Shown: one piece after another, positions 25,257 to 34,250 of the stretch
Layout of the letters: every line of letters begins with the position of its first letter
How positions within the stretch are numbered: position 1 is the first letter of the stretch
Assembly: GCA_018398805.1 (NCBI GenBank)
Contig: JAGFBZ010000853.1
Location: 436,501-500,500, forward strand
Length of the DNA: 64,000 bases
From: Hirundichthys speculiger
Lineage: Eukaryota; Chordata; Actinopteri; Beloniformes; Exocoetidae
Direction: 5' to 3'
The notes under the pieces: generated by a model
Databases searched by the model: none
Told to the model about the DNA's origin: nothing
The model's input: only the letters and a program-made list of their open reading frames with translations
Translations under genes and position numbers: made by a program

Positions 25257-26165
25257 AAAAAGAGAAGGCAGAGGGACTCTGGGTGGATTCCTGGAGCGAC
25301 TTCCGAAGAAGGACTAGCTGGGACCTGGACGAGCAACCCCCATCTGGAGGATTAACTGGAAGGAATTACTTCAAGAAAAGAAGACAGAAAGACGCTTGGA
25401 ACAGGATCACGAATTTTTCCCAATTCTTGAAGGAATAATTGGAGCCTTTTTGGTTAGCCTAGCTCACCGCTAGCAAGGAGGAGGGGCCGAATCAGCGTAC
25501 CTGCAGGCCTGATCGTTTGAGCTCTCTCTCTCTCTCCCTGCCAGCGGCCTTGAAAACGCAAAGGTGCACATTGCGTACCAGCCTGTCCTTGAACCAACCA
25601 GAGGAACTGATCAGTAAGCCACAGCTTTAATTTGCCTTTTTAGAATTAGAATTGTTTAAACCAATCAATGCTGTTGCTTAACCTTGCTAATCTGCTTTAA
25701 TAATAAATAAAAAACTATCATAAGACGTCGTTGTGGACATTACATCTGTATCCAGAATTTTTGAAGACTTGTTATTGCCTCTGCACTAACACACAGGTTC
25801 TTATGGGTTATTCTAGCCACAATATTGTCAAATTGTCCCTGAGGCTTGCTGTCCGAGCCACTAAAGTTTTCCTAGCCTGTAACAAGAGCCCAGATCGTGA
25901 GAGGAGAGCTGCCGTTAACAGACGTGACCGATAGCTGGACTTCGAGCCACCCGGCTATTCCTCTGAGGACGGTTATTGGAGTGAGCGGGACATACGTTTG
26001 GAAGTAGGCAGTGAGAGCTAGGCGTATCTCCTCGACACCAGCTTAAATAAGTTGAGGAAATCTAGTGAGGAACTTCTCCTAGACCGCAACTTCTTACCCG
26101 TAGGATGGAGAGCTGGTCCCGGTGACAGACTCTGCTAGTCAGAGACTGAACCAGAAACTGGGGGA
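24083..26165 (+). mobile_element. LTR-retroelement-like insert (possible LTR plus leader)
   Basis: The 2083-bp block begins TGTCAAATGACCCT. It contains a (GA)n tract followed by a TATA-like CATAAAAA (25254) and overlapping AATAAA signals (25702-25711) followed by a GT-rich stretch, in the order expected of U3, R and U5 in a retroviral or LTR-retrotransposon LTR. About 420 bp after the poly(A) signal looks like untranslated leader. No gag, pol or env coding is present. I could not find a clear primer-binding site, so the retroelement call is an inference. The flanking 162-bp repeats are far longer than a normal target duplication. Confidence 0.4.
25225..25261 (+). promoter_or_regulatory. GA tract plus TATA-like box
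   Basis: A 27-bp GA dinucleotide tract is followed two bases later by GCATAAAAAG. In context this looks like the core promoter of the LTR-like insert, with transcription expected to start about 30 bp downstream. Inference only. Confidence 0.4.
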
Positions 26166-26327
26166 CCGACTAGTGAACACTTTTTCTGGGTCATTCTTTT
26201 CAACAAATTTCAAGATTCAGAGAATTCAGAGATGCCAGGAAGATGCTTGGTGATAACCAATGGCAGAGCAGCTACAAGTATATTATTTACGTTTGGTAAA
26301 CTCTGGGCGTTGTGAGTAGCAGCATGT
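26166..26327 (+). repeat. 162-bp direct repeat, copy 2
   Basis: Second copy of 23921-24082. After it, the transposon sequence continues (actgtatttttgcc...), so this copy is joined to the right end of the split element and copy 1 to the left end. Confidence 0.95.
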
Positions 26328-26440
26328 ACTGTATTTTTGCCTTTCGTGTCCTGAAATTTCTTTCGTAACAAGAGGCAATATTTTCCCGTTGAGACGTGTC
26401 GTAACCTGAAAATTCCGTATGTAGAGACGTTCGTAAGTAC

Positions 26441-26480
26441 CACTGTATATACACACAAGGCCCTGTGTGTATATACAGTG
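26441..26480. repeat. Perfect 17-bp-arm palindrome with flanking direct repeat
   Basis: The arms cactgtatatacacaca (26441-26457) and its exact complement (26464-26480) flank a 6-bp spacer, aggccc. In addition, a 28-bp stretch starting ttcgtaagtaccactg occurs at 26430-26457 and again at 26481-26508. This sits at the junction of the unclassified transposon and the next Tc1 element. Confidence 0.9.
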
Positions 26481-26504
26481 TTCGTAAGTACCACTGTATA
26501 TACA

Positions 26505-26972
26505 CACAGGGCCTTGCAAAAGTATTTGGCCCCCTTGAACTTTTCAACCTTTTGCCGCATTTCAGGCTTCAAAACATAAAGATAGTAAAGATAAAGAAGT
26601 GGAGATAACATTTCAATTTTTTGTCAAGAATCAACAACAAGTGGGACACAATTGTGAAGTGGAACGAAATTTATTGGATATGTTAAACATTTTTTTTAAC
26701 AAATAAAAAACTGAAAAGTGGGGCGTGCAATATTATTGGGCCTCTTTACTTTCAGTGCAGCAAACTGACTCCAGAAGTTCAGTGAGGATCTCTAAATGAT
26801 CCAGTGTTGTCCTTAATGACTGATGATGATCAATAGAATCCACCTGTGTGTAATCAAGTCTCCGTATAAATGCACCTGCTCTGTGATAATCTCAGGGTTC
26901 TGTTTAAAGCCCAGAGAGCATCATGAAGACCAAGGAACACACCAGGCAGGTCCCAGATACTGTTGTGGAGTC
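26505..26972 (+). mobile_element. Tc1/mariner 5' end, truncated
   Basis: Starts with the terminus acagggccttgcaaaagtat and keeps characteristic 5' untranslated phrases (ggggcgtgcaatattattgg, then a catgaagaccaaggaacac start-codon region). It breaks off at about 26972, shortly after the transposase ATG. It is well preserved compared with the Tc1 relics in bsdc1, so it is a younger copy, but only the 5' part is present. Confidence 0.8.
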
Positions 26973-27327
26973 AAACCTTCATTTCTACAGGAAGAATATT
27001 TAAAATATGGTATTTTGTGAAGTAATGTTGATTTTAATGAAAAACATGTTTATATAATATTATTGGTGTTATTTTCTATAGGGTCAGATACAGCAAAAAT
27101 AGCTGTTGGCTATTGTGAAATGTTGGATTATAAATAAAATTTTTATGTCAAAACAACATAAATTAGTGGTCTGTTCTGCCTGTAGGTTTAGGTGCAGTCT
27201 ATGCCCCTATTCAGTTACCTTCCAGATATTAATAGTCCTAAGGAAAACCATTTGAATGATTTTAAATGCATCTAAAAACAACTTAGTGATTTATATACAT
27301 TTTAAAAACATGATTTTAAAAGCATAT

Positions 27328-27605
27328 TGTAATGACTTCAAGGAGACGTCCGATACCGGCTTTGTCGAACTTTGCTTTATTGAACACGTAGAGATAAATC
27401 CGACCGTACAGTCTACAGAGAACAACCACCTGTGCTTCTCACTCAGTCACTCGTCTCTGAGGAGAGCAACGTACTGACAGGACAGGCCACTCCCCCTGCC
27501 AACCACCAGCCCATACCTGAATAATGTGACCTCCAGTCCGGTGACTGACAGGGGGAGGAGGAGACAGGCCAGCTACGTGCCTTCCACTTATTCTGGGTCG
27601 TTACA
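27328..27605 (-). mobile_element. Ty3/Gypsy-type 3' LTR
   Basis: Read on the minus strand, this 278-bp segment starts TGTAACGACCC and ends GTCATTACA, with short matching TGT...ACA ends. It contains AATAAAG near its end, a poly(A) signal in the usual place. Immediately before it on the same strand is the purine-rich tract GTGGTGGGGGGGTAG, the polypurine tract that primes plus-strand synthesis. That identifies it as the 3' LTR of a minus-strand element whose internal part continues to about 28150. Confidence 0.8.
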
Positions 27606-28150
27606 CTACCCCCCCACCACAAAAGTTCCTCGCCCCTGAGGGACACACAGGATGCACAGCCGCAGAAACACACATGCAAACAGAAACAACATTAGCAAAA
27701 AAATACCAGTGAACAAAACGATTCAATTTATCTCACACAACAGGAAAACACCCATTCTAGTCCATAACAAAATTAAATCTATACTTTCAGTGTTTTTTTT
27801 TCTCTTTTTTTTTTTTTTAGTTTTCTAAACTTCGAAGGTCTGGGTAGACTACCAGGCCCTCCCAGTGAGACCAGGGCGTATTCTTGCCCTCTAAGAGCAG
27901 GTGTCTCACTGCTAACTACAGGTCCCTGCTAAAGGGACCAACATCGTCTCTGAATCGCTGCGGGACCCTCCTCTGCCTCTGTGGTCGTGCCTGTGGAGGC
28001 CCTGGAGACCCGGAGGCTAGTGGTGTTGCCGTTGCTCGCAGGGCTGTAGACCCACACCAACTCTCCAGCTAGAAAATGTCTCTCCTGAGTTCTTACATCA
28101 TAGTTGATCTGCCATCGAACAGCTGGAAACAGAGGATTCAAGCCAGAATT
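27606..28150 (-). pseudogene. Gypsy pol tail (integrase C-terminal region) relic
   Basis: Minus-strand DNA between about 27930 and 28130 encodes a stretch with INYDVR...FLAGELVWVYSP, which matches the integrase C-terminal region of fish Gypsy elements (a Y/D-x-R...GxxVWxYSP pattern). It is followed by frame-broken sequence and the polypurine tract. The 5' LTR, gag and most of pol are absent, so this is the 3' end of a truncated copy. Confidence 0.65.
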
Positions 28151-28152
28151 TA

Positions 28153-29205
28153 ATGCTCTACAACACTTTGTTTCTTCACCTGGCATGGCCCCTCTGTCTT
28201 GGTCATGACCTATTCGATGGTGTTCTCTCATATGATGTTGCTCTTTACCTGAAGTACTTAATCAACAAAAATAAATGGTTCACCTACACAATTTTGAACA
28301 GGCGGAGCAGGCAGTTCAAATACAAAGCAACAGATGCTGCTCCAAGCCTTGTGAGGTCAGTCTTCAAACAGAGAAGCTAAGTGGACATGCTGTCCAAAAA
28401 GATTGTTGCCTCTGATGATTGGAGACAAAGTGCAGGACCCTCAAGATAATGTATGGCAGTTAATTTTGCAGTTTAAGGACATTGTTGACCTGATTTGTGC
28501 TCAGCAAATATCTAAGGCTCAGGTTCGCCTATCTAGGATGTTCTCATCCAAGAATATTTGGAAACCAGGAAGGCTCTCTTTCCAGACATTAACTTGAGAC
28601 CAAAACACCATTTCTTGAAGCATTATCCAGGACTGATCCTGAAATTTGGCCCAGTCATCAGGCTATGGACTATGGGGAGAAAACATAGTTACTTCAAAAG
28701 ATGTACAAGGCATCTGAAGAATTTCAAAAATCTGTGTTTGATTCTTTCAGAGAGATCTTTCTGAGAGATCCTTCCTCTCAGCTGGTTCAGTGAGTTCTCC
28801 ACCCTTACAAATAAAAGATGGGTCCCCATTTTACTCGGAGCTTTACAGTGAGCAAGTTAAAGGCACAATCCTCCATTTTGGCTTCACTGAAAAATACAAA
28901 AATTCCTGTTGACGTGCATAATAAAGGGATTATTTACAGGAAGGGTCACTAAGAATGATGAGTCAATGGAGTTTGGGGAAATCATCCTCATTCTCATGAA
29001 AAATGATTTTGCTCTTCATTTTCTGATGAAAGTGTATGATGGGGGATTTCTTTCCCACTACCACATGTACTCTGTAAAGGTCACTGCAAGATTGGAATGT
29101 GGACTTGTTAGTGAACTGATTGACATGTGGCCTTTACAATATTACATACACAATGGGTACAAGTTTGTCCCATTAAAGCAGTCTCTTGTCACACTAAATC
29201 AGTAG
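28153..29205 (+). pseudogene. Decayed HDLFDG-motif protein of a multicopy family
   Basis: Plus-strand fragments in shifting frames read, in order: GHDLFDGVLSYDVALYLKYL; LNRR.RQFKY.ATDA; PKHHFLKHYPGLILKFGPVI; a HSYFKRC..HLKNFKNLCL block; and in 28909-29205 an MEFGEIILILMKNDFALHFL block with a LIDMWPLQYYIHNGYKFVPL ending and a stop. I recognise this order from a multicopy protein family in fish genomes that behaves like transposon cargo, but I cannot name the superfamily. Breaks occur near 28378, 28440 and 28764. It lies just upstream of the SAM-domain gene relic on the same strand. Confidence 0.6.
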
Positions 29206-29249
29206 GGCAGATGTTATACTGTCTTTGTTTTTTTTTTTGTTCACAGATA

Positions 29250-29470
29250 TGGCTGAATCACAGACAATAAGTGATGTCGTAGCAGTAGTGCTCCCGGATC
29301 TTCCTGATCAAGTTCTCAGGTCAGTAGAAGATACTTTGAAGGCAGTTAGTGCAGTAACGACAGATGATTTACAGTACATTACAGAGGAAGACTTGTTTCC
29401 AGCATTAAAGCCCATACAAGCCAGAAGACTGGTCGCTGCCTGGGCTTATATTTTAAAAATTGCTTATTGA
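29250..29470 (+). pseudogene. SAM-domain exon, SAMD3-like
   Basis: After a T-rich tract and TTCACAG acceptor, an exon starting with an in-frame ATG encodes MAESQTISDVVAVVLPDLPD and continues for 73 residues to a stop. The helix pattern (VVLPDLPDQ...LKAVSAVTTDDLQYITEEDL...L.PIQARRLVAAW) is that of a sterile alpha motif-like N-terminal domain in fish SAMD3-like proteins. It is the first coding exon of the second gene in this unit; its expected downstream exons begin about 1.7 kb further on. Confidence 0.6.
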
Positions 29471-29895
29471 TATTTCTTTTGAGTTCATAAGTTCATCTGC
29501 CAATGATATGAGAGGAACACAACTCTCTTTAAAAGTAACTTTATTGGCCGATCAGATGTAGAACAGGGCGGGTTTTGGAAAAACGTGCTTCAACCGAGTC
29601 CTATGTTGCATAGATGCTCGGTTGCCCAGCAGAGAGAGTATCGTTGGAAAATAGGATGGAGAGTAAAATCATGAATCCTGGGGAAGATGCCCTCCTAACT
29701 GATAAAGGATTTTAAAAAATGGCTCTGGGTGTGGATAGAAGAGAGAGGGAAAAAAACAATTAGCCTTTTAAGAAGTTAAAAGAAACAGGTGCTTCTGCTC
29801 GAGAAAGCTCGTATATGCAACTCGCTGTAAAAAAAAAAAGTGCCACCACGTTACGAATCAGAGCCGCTCATAGAGGAGCTGTTTTGACTCTACAG

Positions 29896-30394
29896 CAGTG
29901 GTCCCCAACCTTTTTTGCGCCACAGACCACTTAAATGTCAGGCAATATTTTCTCGAACCGGTCTGTAAAATGTGCCAACGATAAATACACTAAGTAAAAT
30001 GATACGACTGGCATAAAAACTGGTATTTTCTATATATTATAATTAACATGAATTTGCTGTGTATTCACGTGCAACTTTATTAAAAGCGTCCTCGGAACAT
30101 CGAGCCAACAACAGAACATCGGTAACATCCTCTCCACGCAAAGACACTTTCTGAAGACGGTTGTTTTTTTACTCATTTTGCTACGTGACCCGGACACGGG
30201 TCTGTGTGTCAAAAATCAGTCATAAACGGATGTAATGGAGAGAATTCAGTAATTTTTTCAAAATAAAACATCATTTAGACTCAGATAATAACTCGAATGG
30301 TAATAATGGAAGTTATTTATTTTTTCTCTGCAGCCCGGTACCAAATGACCCACGGACCGGTAACGGGCCGGGGACCGGGGGTTGGGGACCCCTG
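29896..30394. mobile_element. hAT MITE with 8-bp target duplication
   Basis: The 499-bp element has inverted ends: CAGTGGTCCCCAACCTTTTT at the left and GGGGGTTGGGGACCCCTG at the right. The flanks ctctacag and ctttacaa are an 8-bp target duplication with two later changes. These ends and the 8-bp duplication are typical of hAT (Charlie/ZBED-type) elements. No transposase is present. It is inserted between exons of the SAMD3-like relic. Confidence 0.88.
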
Positions 30395-31194
30395 CTTTAC
30401 AACACACAACACGGTTATTGGGAGTAACCACCACAGCTGATGTACCAGCATCAATGACTGACCATGTGTGGAACTTGAAAATACAAGTGTGCACGTTCAT
30501 CACAGAGCACGATTTGTTGTTGAAGCTCTCCCAACCTCTGGTAAAATGATGCAAAAAAAAAAAAAAAGCTGAATACGAAATAGCTCTTACAAAACTGTTG
30601 ATTTCTAATCAACGTGCAGCTATTTGAACCCACATGAAACAACACCAGAGTTAAAAAAAAATAGTCAATGTTTTGATTGTTAATTGAATAGTTATTTTAT
30701 TGATATATTTTCTATTAATTTTCTAGAACTTAATTTACCATTATTTCTTTTGAGCACATGGATTATGGAAATGTTTCCATCTAGAATTCCAGTGTTATCT
30801 ACAGTTCACTGTTGCACTTTTTCTTTTTTTTACTAAATAAATAGCACAAATGCTCCATAATATTTGGAGTTGATGGCCTTTGTCATAAACCCTCAACTGA
30901 ATGGTTGTCATCCAAATTTTCATCCTGCCTGACTGACTTTCACATCCCCTTATAGCATGTCACCTTGTGACTGTAGGTCATCTTGTAAGCTGCAGCAAAA
31001 CTTGATATCAAAAGTATCCTAAACGCTACATGTATTAATTACCATGTTGTAGTACCAATCCCCACTTTCACCACACACGCACGCACACACAAAAGTTCAG
31101 GCTCAGAATATTTTTTTGCTTTAACCCCTGAAGAAATCAATAATGGTGCAAGCATGAAAAACTTAAGCCAGGAACGGCCATTTTTGTTTAAAGG

Positions 31195-32092
31195 AAGTCG
31201 GTATGGTAGCACACTTCCAGGAACTGACTGGCATGAGTTTAAGAGACACTTCCTTGCCAATGTGGACAGAAAGGGGCACGTCTCAAACTTTTTCAAACAT
31301 GTTGATGCACAGAAACAAACAAGTCCTGGATGCTCTTCTCAAGATTCAAACTGAAAGAGGTCAGTCCACTGCTTGCTCAGAAGAAGTCATACAGATGGTT
31401 CTTCTTTTGCTGGCTCTTTTTGGTGAGAAAGAAGAGCATATGTTCCATTTTGTTGAGAAGACGAGCATTCCTGAGGAAGTTCAGATGGAGAGTGTACCAC
31501 CAGCACCCGGCCTTATTGTTCGTGGTAAGCAAACTGAACCAAACCTACAAGCCTTTTCTGTTAGTAAACACCCACTTATACTCTAAGCTAGTCTGCTTTC
31601 ATGTTAGCTTGTAGCCCATTTTAAGAATTGAATTTAAGAATGAATTTCTTTTTATGGCCTTTGTCATGAATGTTTTTTTTTTTTTTTATGTTGTTTATTC
31701 ACAGACTCGTCCTGCTTTGGCACTGAGACATTTATGTTGAGCATCGACAATGAGATTGTCAACGACAACATCATTTCCTTCACCCCTGCCTGAGGTTTGG
31801 CAGCTACTACTGCTTCAATGTACACTATCAAGTGGAACTAAGGTCTACTCTGGAGTTCCTCCAGCTGTAAAACTTATTTATTTTTTTAATATTAGAAAAT
31901 GAAAGGCATAACCTACCTGAAAATGTTCTCACTCTCTCTTTTTCTCTTTCTTTCATAAAGGTGTTTCTTTTCAATGAATCCTGAGAAGGCACCAAAGTTG
32001 AGTGGAAGAAGAAAAAGAAAGTGCTTTCAGTCAATCCAAGAGTCTTCACTCTGATCTCAGATCTTGCTGACCATGAGTGGACCTTCCAGTGA
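31195..32092 (+). pseudogene. SAMD3-like protein, C-terminal exons with frameshifts
   Basis: Three exon-like blocks with splice signals continue the SAM-domain gene. Block 1 (about 31199-31526, ending in a GTAAGC donor) has MVAHFQELTGMSLRDT, then a frame change, then QVLDALLKIQTERGQSTACS and an EEVIQMVLLLLALFGEKEEH stretch. Block 2 (31705-31864) has CFGTETFMLSIDNEIVNDN; a one-base change near 31790 throws the rest (FGSYYCFNVHY...LEFLQ) out of frame. Block 3 (31962-32092) reads CFFSMNPEK, then SVNPRVFTLISDLADHEWTF with a terminal stop, again across a frame change. The blocks correspond to the C-terminal half of SAMD3-like proteins, which occur in many copies in fish. High resemblance with few breaks suggests recent decay. 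Confidence 0.6.
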
Positions 32093-32839
32093 TGTTTAGG
32101 GATGATGTAATAGAAGGTACACTGCAGATATTGTGGAATAGATATATTATCTGGTACAGTTTGAACACGTTCAGCTTTACTGCACTAGTTCTGTGTACTT
32201 TTTGTACTTCATGGAAAAAGTATTACTTCATATTAATGATGCCCGATTTGAAAGTATTGCTCCCCCTCAGGGATGATTTTATTTTGGTAATGTGAAAATG
32301 ATACAATGAATGTACACAGATATTCCTTTAGAATTGTAACAAAAAAAAATGAAGCATACAAGCATTTTGGCAGATTGTTACAGTTTGAAATGAATAATAA
32401 AGAGTTTTCTGCATTTGAAATTTTAAGGTGGATATGATTGTGGCTGTTTTGTTAACAATTGTTAATGTAAATTTTCAGGTTAGACATTGTTTTTTTTTTT
32501 TTAAATGTCAAAACTTTTTTTTTTTGAACAGTAAAATATCAAATTAAGCAGATTTTTTTTAGCTGCAAAATCAAGAGTATCGATACTTTAAAACTTCAGG
32601 TAAAACAATGTTGTTGATGTTAAACGTTTTGTATTACAGTAAGAAAAAAAAGAAACTGCTTTACCGTAACTTAACGGTAGAGTTTTGGCAACCACAGCTG
32701 CCAGTATTTTACCGTAAAAATTGCAATTTTTTTTTTTTTTCTTAGTGTACAGTTTTAGGCCAGCTAGGATTACCAAAATTATTTCTATCTGCTAAATGCC
32801 AGAGAATTTTTTTTCCCAGTGATTTTTTACCTTCTTCAA

Positions 32840-33990
32840 AGTCAGAGGTTTGCATTCATTTCCTTAGTATCTGGCAGCACTGCCTTTAAGCTGTGTGATT
32901 TGGGTCAAATGTTTTGGGTTTCTTTCCACAAGCTTCTCACAAAATAGTTTGCTGTAATTTTGGTCCATTCCTCCTGACAGAACTGATGGAACTGAGTCAG
33001 GTTTGTAGGCCACCTTGCTTGCACACACCTTTTCAGCTCCACCCACAAATTTCTACAGGTTTGAGATCAGGATTTTTGAAATGGCCACTCCAAACATTTA
33101 ATTTGTTGTCCTTAGGGTCACTGTCCATTTGGAAGACCCTTTTGTGCCAAAGCTTTAACTTCCTGGCTGAAGTCTTGATATTGTTGCTTCAATACTTCTA
33201 CATAATGTTCTTTCCTCATGATGCCATGTGTTTTGTGAAGTCCACCAGTCCTTTCTGCAGCAAAACACCCCCACAACACGATGCTGCCACCCTCCGCACT
33301 TCACAGTTGGGATGGTGTCTTTTAGAGTTGCAAGCTTCCCTCTCTTTCCTCCAATTGTAACGATGGTCATTATGGCCAAACAGTTCAATTTCAGTTTTGT
33401 CAGATCCATAGGACATGTCTCCAAGAAATTAAGAAGGTTTTTGTCTATGTATACATTTGCAAACTGTAATCTGGCTTTTTAAATGTTCCTTTTTGGAGTA
33501 ATAGGACACTCAGCAAGGAAGAATCTTTCAGCTCATGTCGGTCACTATGGATAATGACACTCTCTTACCAGCTTCAGCCAGCATCTTTACAAGGTCATTT
33601 GCTTTTGTTCTGGGGTTGAACATTCATCTCTGGGACACAGAACTCATCTCTTTCCTGAGCGATATGATGGCTGGACAGTCCCCATGGTGTCTATACTTGT
33701 GTATAATTATTTGAAGTGATGAATATGGCACCTTCAGTCATCTGGAAATTCTACCCAAGGATGAACCAGATTTGTGGAGGTCTACAGTTCTCTTCTTGAT
33801 ATATTGGTTGATTTTGATTTTTGCCATGATGTCATGCAAGGGAAGCAGCGTGTTTGAGGTGTGAAATACTTAAAAATACATACAAAGGTGTGCCTCCAAG
33901 GGACAAACATCAGGGCAAAGAATCCATAATAGTCTATAACAGTTTAATCATACACACATTTTTTTCCAACTAATTTAACCTAAAGGATGT
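32840..33990 (-). mobile_element. Tc1/mariner relic, nearly full length
   Basis: Minus-strand Tc1-like element. The end near 32846 carries caaagtcagaggtttgcatt, typical of one fish Tc1 family's terminal repeats. The complement of gatgctgccaccctccgcac (33281-33300) encodes the GGGSI-type motif, and the complement of cctccaattgtaacgatggt lies upstream of it in the gene. The order runs through to the 5' end near 33930, where a catgatgtcatgcaagg phrase marks the start-codon region. Many stops and indels. Confidence 0.8.
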
Positions 33991-33994
33991 ATTT

Positions 33995-34219
33995 AAAACC
34001 AAACAAATGTAGAAAGGCCAACGCTTTCTTTCCTGAGCCATGATGTCAACTAATCAGTGCAATAGTGATTCCAGTTTGAATCCCCTCATCAGTCTCCTCC
34101 TCTCTGTACATCTGTGGTCATGTTTGTGAGGGTATATGCACACCGCATTGCACATGTCTGTTGACCCCGACCAGCTGTGCTTTCCCCTCATCAGTATTCT
34201 GGATGTGAAAAAAAAAAAA

Positions 34220-34250
<31 letters not shown>

